Source: a virus
Length of the DNA stretch: 64,000 nt
Virus record (IMG/VR): IMGVR_UViG_3300045971_000277
Coordinates: 1-64,000 of that record
Direction: 5' to 3' (one strand)
Below are positions 58,914 to 64,000 of the stretch, one piece after another. The position numbers and the translations under genes are program-made. Each line of letters starts with the position of its first letter. Position 1 is the first letter of the stretch. The notes beneath the pieces were generated by a model. That model did no database searches and was not told where the DNA came from. It saw only the letters and a program-made list of their open reading frames with translations.

Positions 58914-60457
58914 TGAAATTAACGGTAACCAATATCAGTGGCTCAGTCGTTTCGTCTCCCGTCGGAGTTCTACAGCCGCGTGAGTCATACCCCAGGACCG
59001 GCACAGCTGACATCACTAAGCAGAAATTTGATCGGATTCAGCCAGAGTTGGAGACGCTTCGTCAGCGTGGAGCACTAACGTACTCTATATCAGCTGGCCG
59101 CGCTGATATTGATCCAATGACGACTGATTATATTGCCTACATTGATTCGGTCAATGGAAGTGATAATAACGATGGTCTTACGCAGAATACGGCGTGGGCC
59201 ACTATTGATAAGGCACTCAATAGTGCTCCGCTGTCGTGGACCGGCAAGTGTCGGATCTATGCTAAGGCAGGCACGTATAAGTTGGCCGCTAACTGTATTA
59301 GCACCGGTATTCCAATAGGGAGCACAGCCGAACCGTTCGCGTTTATTGGAGAGATGATAGATTCCGGCGTCGGTGTAGCCACATGTTCTGCCGGGTCTAC
59401 CACAACTGTTATTAATACTAGTGCTGTCTTAGTATCAGACGCCCACTATGGGAGACGTGTAAGATTCTTAACTGGTGCATTAGCTGGTAAAACCTCACAT
59501 GTTGTAGCCAACACTACATCTTCAGTGACAGTATTAGTACCACTTAGTTCTGCTCCACTTACTAGTGATACATTTGTAATTGAGATGCCTGGTACTATAA
59601 TCCAGCTACCTGATCTTAATTGCTTAATATCATCTGGCGGCATTGCTGCAAGTTTCATATCTACAGTTCCAATGTCTGCTACATTTAACAGTGTAAAGTG
59701 GAAACTTGGGACTATAACATGGTTAATAGTCAGCGGTGGTACTACTCATATTAATTTTGATTCAAATGAGTTTATATTAGGTACTGCTACTAATAGTAAG
59801 TTGACCTGTGAGGCTGGGGCATCAATTAGTTCTAGAAGATTGTCTACTGAAGTAGGCCCTGATAACAGTTTAGTAGCCAGTGTCATCGTGTCCAATTCAG
59901 GATCATCTAGCTTAGTTGTCAGAGGTCTATATCCTACTAGTCAATCTTGTGCATTGTACGTACAATTTGCTGGATTCTTATCTGGATTTACTAATTTAAT
60001 AACAGATAATGCATCCTTTAGTTTGTCTGCTTACAACTCATCTGTAAGCTACGCGTATATGCGAGCTGGGTCATTATATGTTAATGATAATGCATCGTTA
60101 TGGACCCCATTCCCGATTGTCATAGATGGTAAAAATCTAACATCAGTAGGAGTTAAGATAGAGCAGGGATCAATTATGGTAAATGGGTCACCTTCAGTAT
60201 CTGTTTCAAATGTAAATGGCGATGCCGTACAGTTGTCTGAAAGTAGCAGATTTAGAACAGCATCGTTGACTGGTACTGGCAATACTGGTTATGGAGTTAA
60301 ATTAGGGGATGGATGCATGGCTGTTGTCAGTGCATCATCTGTTACCGGCGCGGCAGGTGATATTATCGTGGGCGACACCGTGACGACGCATGCCGCGTTG
60401 ACCACAGCTGGGTTCGTTACAAACGCTAATTATTTGGCACGAATCAGTAGGACATAA
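58913..60457 (+). CDS. beta-helix appendage protein with shared N-terminal module
   Basis: A 514-aa protein. Residues 1-60 (LTVTNISGSVVSSPVGVLQP...) match the N-terminus of the 219-aa virion protein. Then IAYIDSVNGSDNNDGLTQNT (about 73-92) starts a right-handed beta-helix of the pectate-lyase type, as in glycan-cleaving or -binding tailspikes. The centre (about 59400-60340) is visibly AT-rich (TTA, ATA, ACT, AGT codons) compared with both ends, which suggests domain replacement. No catalytic residues identified. Confidence 0.78.
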   Translation: MKLTVTNISGSVVSSPVGVLQPRESYPRTGTADITKQKFDRIQPELETLRQRGALTYSISAGRADIDPMTTDYIAYIDSVNGSDNNDGLTQNTAWATIDKALNSAPLSWTGKCRIYAKAGTYKLAANCISTGIPIGSTAEPFAFIGEMIDSGVGVATCSAGSTTTVINTSAVLVSDAHYGRRVRFLTGALAGKTSHVVANTTSSVTVLVPLSSAPLTSDTFVIEMPGTIIQLPDLNCLISSGGIAASFISTVPMSATFNSVKWKLGTITWLIVSGGTTHINFDSNEFILGTATNSKLTCEAGASISSRRLSTEVGPDNSLVASVIVSNSGSSSLVVRGLYPTSQSCALYVQFAGFLSGFTNLITDNASFSLSAYNSSVSYAYMRAGSLYVNDNASLWTPFPIVIDGKNLTSVGVKIEQGSIMVNGSPSVSVSNVNGDAVQLSESSRFRTASLTGTGNTGYGVKLGDGCMAVVSASSVTGAAGDIIVGDTVTTHAALTTAGFVTNANYLARISRT

Positions 60458-60458
60458 C

Positions 60459-61655
60459 GTGGCGATTTCGGAAGACCTAAGCTTACGCACGAACATACCG
60501 ACCAACCCGGATCAGCCGGGTCGGTTGCCGGGTCAACTTGGTCGGATGACCGAATTGGTCAAGAATGTGTTTGTGTACGAACTCCGTCATTATTTCGATA
60601 GTCAGACAAGCCCGGACCGGCTCGCTATGGTGCCGGTTATTCAGAAGTTCGCTTCAGATCTTCCCGCGCCCGACCGTGAACTTGATCCGCTCGAAACTAT
60701 TGTACGCGTTATCCGGAGCCATCCTGACATTACGGAACGCCTGCCCTATATCGGCATCGCCGCATCGGCTGGCAAGAACATGAAGCTGGCGATGAGTGGT
60801 AAGTACGTCGACGCGGTTCGCCATCTGCCACGTTTGGTCGCCGGTACCGGCGCATACGCGCCACCGGTTGGCACGCCTGCCGTGGTGCCGTCAGCGCTAG
60901 ACCTAACACAGTTTGATGACAACGGCCAGCCGGGCGTGCCTGTAGATTGGCCTGCCCCGCTCGGTATGGCCCAGTATGGATTAGTTGGAGCCGATTATGT
61001 TGAGTTCACGACGTCATTTGACGGCGCGGTGTATACTGATCATATTAGCTTCAACGATATATATCTTGGGGTGTCTCCGCAAACCCCACGGATGATTGCG
61101 GACGCCATTAACAATCAGGCCCTATATTGTCAAGCTCATGTGGTGTTCTACAATAATGTACCAACGCTCGTAATCGAGCCCGGTGGCCCTTGTGGTCGTG
61201 GCACGTACGTGACGATTCAAAAGACGGCTGCGACGGCCAACTTTGACGCTTATATTAATCTGCCGATCCTACAGAAGTCCGCGCCATCTGATGAGTTTCC
61301 GACGTCTAACCGCTACCTTAACAGCATGTCGATGACGATCAGCATGGTTTTGGGTACGGACGGTGAGAACATCCGGGCGGAACTGACCGACTTGGTCCAG
61401 AACTTCTTCTGCTTTGTCATGGAAGACCGTCACTTCACCTTCTACGGTCGCTCATTCTTCCATGCCGACATTCCTGACGAGACCTACCAGATCCTAATTC
61501 GTGATAATGAGATCACCCCAGTGGGCGAACAGGAAGTAGCACGGCAGGACGATCCGATGCGTAAGGTATATATCAATAAAGTTGATGTGCCGGTGCATCT
61601 ACTTTATTATGTCGACCGTAACGTGCAGGTCGGTGCGTATATGGGAGAACTATAA
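60459..61655 (+). CDS. tail/neck structural protein
   Basis: A 398-aa protein starting at GTG one base after the previous stop. Segments such as NVFVYELRHYFDSQ and PYIGIAASAGKN, a beta-rich middle (VEFTTSFDGAVYTDHISFN) and YINKVDVPVHLLYYVDRNVQ near the C-terminus look like a virion protein; no diagnostic fold. Its stop overlaps the next ATG (TATAATGG). Confidence 0.72.
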   Translation: MAISEDLSLRTNIPTNPDQPGRLPGQLGRMTELVKNVFVYELRHYFDSQTSPDRLAMVPVIQKFASDLPAPDRELDPLETIVRVIRSHPDITERLPYIGIAASAGKNMKLAMSGKYVDAVRHLPRLVAGTGAYAPPVGTPAVVPSALDLTQFDDNGQPGVPVDWPAPLGMAQYGLVGADYVEFTTSFDGAVYTDHISFNDIYLGVSPQTPRMIADAINNQALYCQAHVVFYNNVPTLVIEPGGPCGRGTYVTIQKTAATANFDAYINLPILQKSAPSDEFPTSNRYLNSMSMTISMVLGTDGENIRAELTDLVQNFFCFVMEDRHFTFYGRSFFHADIPDETYQILIRDNEITPVGEQEVARQDDPMRKVYINKVDVPVHLLYYVDRNVQVGAYMGEL

Positions 61656-62140
61656 TGGCTGTCACAACACCCATAACATTACCGACAACACGCACGGACC
61701 TACCCGGACGTAGTCTGCCTGATACCTCTACCCGTTGGGCCGCGGTCGAATGCAACGCTACGATTGGAGCGATTCGCGAGCGTATGTGCTGGCGCGGCCC
61801 GTGGGTTATCACACCGCAGTATGCGAGTAACGACGTCGTGACGTATAATAATAAGATATACGTCGCTTTTATGGCCAATGTCGGCAACGTTCCACCCGGC
61901 ACTGCGTGGGACTTGCTCGCAGCTACGTCGGCTCCAGTCGACAATGAGGTTCCGGTCGGAACCGTAGACGGCGTCAATCCGACGTTCACATTGGCAGCCG
62001 TGCCGGCGACTGGCTCACTTCATTTATACTTGAACGGCGTTCGATTACGTCCGACTACCGACTATACTGCAACAGGATCTACCATTACGATGTTGATGAT
62101 ACCACAGGTCGGGGATTGGCTTTATGCGGATTATCGTTAG
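61655..62140 (+). CDS. fibre-adaptor protein with chitin-binding-like domain
   Basis: A 161-aa protein. Residues 46-90 (WRGPWVITPQYASNDVVTYN, then AFMANVGNVPPGTAWDLL) match the small carbohydrate-binding fold (CBM5/12-like) found in chitinases and phage fibres. The C-terminal part (VDGVNPTFTL...LYLNGVRLRP) is a common phage fibre strand module. It may bind glycans or dock the secreted fibres downstream. Confidence 0.75.
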   Translation: MAVTTPITLPTTRTDLPGRSLPDTSTRWAAVECNATIGAIRERMCWRGPWVITPQYASNDVVTYNNKIYVAFMANVGNVPPGTAWDLLAATSAPVDNEVPVGTVDGVNPTFTLAAVPATGSLHLYLNGVRLRPTTDYTATGSTITMLMIPQVGDWLYADYR

Positions 62141-63326
62141 TATCATTATAGCGTTAGTCTGGTCCACTGCGATGGCGGCTCCGACTGGCATTGGAGCGAA
62201 CCAGATTCGTACGGCGCAGCCTAATGCGGTAGACATGAGTGGAGTCGCAGTGGCGGAAGGTAACTCACTGTCGGCTTCACGCGCGGATCACACGCACCCA
62301 ATCACCGGCATTCTGCAGCCTGCCCATGGTGGCACAGGTGTGAGCAACCTCAATTGTCCAGCTGGACAAGTGCTGACGTCAAATGGCTCAGTGTTTTCGT
62401 GTGTGGCTGCCGCAATATCCGCATACGCTAGGGCGTCAGTACCTGCGTGTGATGCAACTACGGCTGCACAAGAGATCCGTGTACACGATGCTGGCCAGTC
62501 TGATGAAACGTGGGTATGCATAAGGCGGGATACGACCTACGCTTGGTCGACGTATTCGATGGCTGCAAATTCAAATGCTGCTGTAATGGCTGACGGTACG
62601 TTGATAGCTACGGTAGGTGTAGTATGGACCTCTGCTCCATCAGGAGATGCCTGCGTTAACCAGCTCACGAGCGTAAGTACATTAGGCGCAGCTCACTCAG
62701 GTGAGTGCGTTAATCCACGTACTGACGTTTATGGCACTTACACGTGGCGTAGCACCGCTATGTGGATGGCTGTGGGAGCTACAAATAAGTTTTACGGCGC
62801 TGAGATCAGACTAACAGGGTCAATCCCAGTTACATTTGGGCCAGCCTCTACGCCTGATAACTATCAGTGCGGCGCTGGCGGCGGTGAAGATGTATGCAAT
62901 TATGACACACCGTATGATGTGGTGGGATACAGCAGAATGTATCCGTGCGCACTAAACTCTACTACATGTTGGATTGGTGCCACTACTTACACTGGATGGC
63001 GTCACTATAGCGCGGTCAATACTGTATCGTCTAGAAAACTAATCATAAAGAGTAGCCCTATGACTGCTAGCGGGACGGTAATTTGGTCCAGTGCGGCAGG
63101 CGTTAACGCTATCACCTGGAATAAGGGCTGGAACTTGATACGTGCTGATAACGTTAATCCACCGGCAGGTATTAACGCCGACGACTACTATTGGGTGGTG
63201 ATTAAGCGCTTCGATTTCGGTCCTTGGTATAGCTGCACTGGACCGATATGCTTACCTGCTAATAATGACAGTGAAGCATTGGTGAGCCATCCAGCCTCAT
63301 GGGTAGTGACAAAGGTTCTTAGGTGA
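62124..63326 (+). CDS. signal-peptide fibre protein 1
   Basis: A 400-aa protein overlapping the previous gene by 17 bases. A signal peptide (MRIIVSIIIALVWSTAMAA, cleavage after AMA) leads into NQIRTAQPNAVDMSGV, NSLSASRADHTHPITGILQP and AHGGTG, the short strand repeats of phage tail fibres. The C-terminal half has many Cys (about ten) that suit disulfides in an oxidising place. A paralogue follows at once. Confidence 0.78.
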   Translation: MRIIVSIIIALVWSTAMAAPTGIGANQIRTAQPNAVDMSGVAVAEGNSLSASRADHTHPITGILQPAHGGTGVSNLNCPAGQVLTSNGSVFSCVAAAISAYARASVPACDATTAAQEIRVHDAGQSDETWVCIRRDTTYAWSTYSMAANSNAAVMADGTLIATVGVVWTSAPSGDACVNQLTSVSTLGAAHSGECVNPRTDVYGTYTWRSTAMWMAVGATNKFYGAEIRLTGSIPVTFGPASTPDNYQCGAGGGEDVCNYDTPYDVVGYSRMYPCALNSTTCWIGATTYTGWRHYSAVNTVSSRKLIIKSSPMTASGTVIWSSAAGVNAITWNKGWNLIRADNVNPPAGINADDYYWVVIKRFDFGPWYSCTGPICLPANNDSEALVSHPASWVVTKVLR

Positions 63327-63330
63327 AAAC

Positions 63331-64000
63331 GTGAAAAAACTTACCTTAGGTTTGCTATTAATCAGCGTAGCATTAGCCGCACCAACTGGTATCAACACTA
63401 ACCAGATCAGGACGGCTCAGCCTAACGCGATCGACTTGGCCGCACCTTCAGTAGCCGAGGGTAACTCGCTAGGAGTGGCACGTTCCGATCATACCCACTC
63501 TATTACAGGCGTACTCCCACAGTTGCATGGCGGTACAGGTAGCGCTAGCGTAGCATGTGGAGCAGGTCAGGTACTGACGTCGGATGGAACGACTTACACA
63601 TGTGTTAGCGCTGGATTGACGACGTATGCCAGAGCTTCCGTACCAGCATGCGACGGGTCAAAGATATCCAGCGAGATAGTTGTGCATGATGCAGGTCAGC
63701 CTGACGAGACTTGGGTGTGCGAGTTAACTGCAGCCGCTGCGTATATGTGGACGGTGTACGCTCAGGTGCCTAACTCTACAGTTCAAGTTATGAGCGGCAG
63801 CGGCATGCAGTTCGTTACTGTTGGAGGTACATTTACTCCTGCATATATGAATGGGCAGGTGTTCTGCAGCGTGTCGCTGACCTCGACACAGGCGGGCCCA
63901 GCTACTAGTTCTGGATGCCGTAGGGACACACCGGACTACTGCGGCGCAGGATGTACAGGATCCTTTAAGATAGGGGCGATGTATTTAGCTGTAGGCGCGA
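63331..64000 (+). CDS. signal-peptide fibre protein 2 (partial, runs off window)
   Basis: Starts at GTG (VKKLTLGLLLISVALAA, signal peptide) with AGGTGA upstream and stays open to the window end (about 223 codons). NQIRTAQPNAIDLAA, then NSLGVARSDHTHSITGV and LHGGTG, repeats the layout of the preceding protein, so this is a tandem duplicate. Cys-rich downstream part as in its neighbour. Confidence 0.8.
   Translation, partial: MKKLTLGLLLISVALAAPTGINTNQIRTAQPNAIDLAAPSVAEGNSLGVARSDHTHSITGVLPQLHGGTGSASVACGAGQVLTSDGTTYTCVSAGLTTYARASVPACDGSKISSEIVVHDAGQPDETWVCELTAAAAYMWTVYAQVPNSTVQVMSGSGMQFVTVGGTFTPAYMNGQVFCSVSLTSTQAGPATSSGCRRDTPDYCGAGCTGSFKIGAMYLAVGA

Noticed and set aside
1-64000. tRNA, integrase, transposase or insertion sequence
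   Set aside because: I found no cloverleaf-like segment, no recombinase motif and no terminal inverted repeats of IS type. The mobile elements seen are inteins and homing nucleases.

Overview
The window is a 64-kb piece of a large tailed double-stranded DNA bacteriophage (Caudoviricetes-type). It carries a large terminase, an intein-split portal, an intein-split prohead protease with a scaffold, a HK97-type major capsid protein, neck-like proteins, a lysis-like cluster and very large fibre or lectin-like proteins. All convincing genes lie on the + strand and are tightly packed, with many TAATG, TGATG, TAGTG or ATGA stop/start overlaps. Sec-type signal peptides (MKK/MRK plus a Leu-rich core ending in A-x-A) and spanin-like small membrane proteins suggest a Gram-negative host. 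No tRNA, integrase, CRISPR array or replication gene is present.

Layout. (1) 1-1534: an HNH endonuclease, a small membrane protein, a small zinc-finger protein, and a 10-bp inverted repeat reaching the next start codon. (2) 1535-16101: four giant (about 870-1030 aa) Pro/Gln/Lys-rich proteins of unknown function with zinc-finger and SH3-like modules, interspersed with small proteins, a membrane coiled-coil protein and a DUF192 protein. (3) 16103-31442: packaging and head genes: two small proteins, TerL, a ParB/Srx-HAD-2H phosphoesterase fusion, portal with intein, a 40-aa protein, prohead protease with intein and in-frame nested scaffold, a small head protein, and the major capsid protein followed by a strong terminator. 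(4) 31544-37924: an EDxHD/Vsr-like endonuclease fused to a Mom/GNAT-like domain, a virion protein, a membrane protein, an HNH nuclease, a metallophosphoesterase and further virion proteins, separated by hairpin terminators. (5) 37928-46679: secreted proteins, including two giant lectin-like proteins of about 1300 aa and a small HExxH metalloprotease. (6) 46666-48574: six small membrane or coiled-coil proteins (lysis/spanin-like). (7) 48622-64000: a 1774-aa repeat fibre, a glycosyltransferase and methyltransferase, neck/tail proteins, two HNH endonucleases, a beta-helix appendage protein, and two tandem signal-peptide fibres, the last cut by the window end.

The genes form a virion morphogenesis program. 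TerL packages DNA through the portal. The protease/scaffold ORF builds and matures the capsid. Downstream genes make neck, fibres and lysis proteins. On top of this sits a heavy load of homing elements: two LAGLIDADG inteins and five free-standing nucleases. The most unusual items are the ParB/Srx-HAD-2H fusion between terminase and portal, the intein abutting the predicted protease active-site Ser in an ORF that also encodes its scaffold by internal initiation, the nuclease-Mom-like fusion, a recurring K/R-x-A-Q motif that may be the maturation cleavage signal, and the family of giant virion-like proteins bearing Sec signal peptides.
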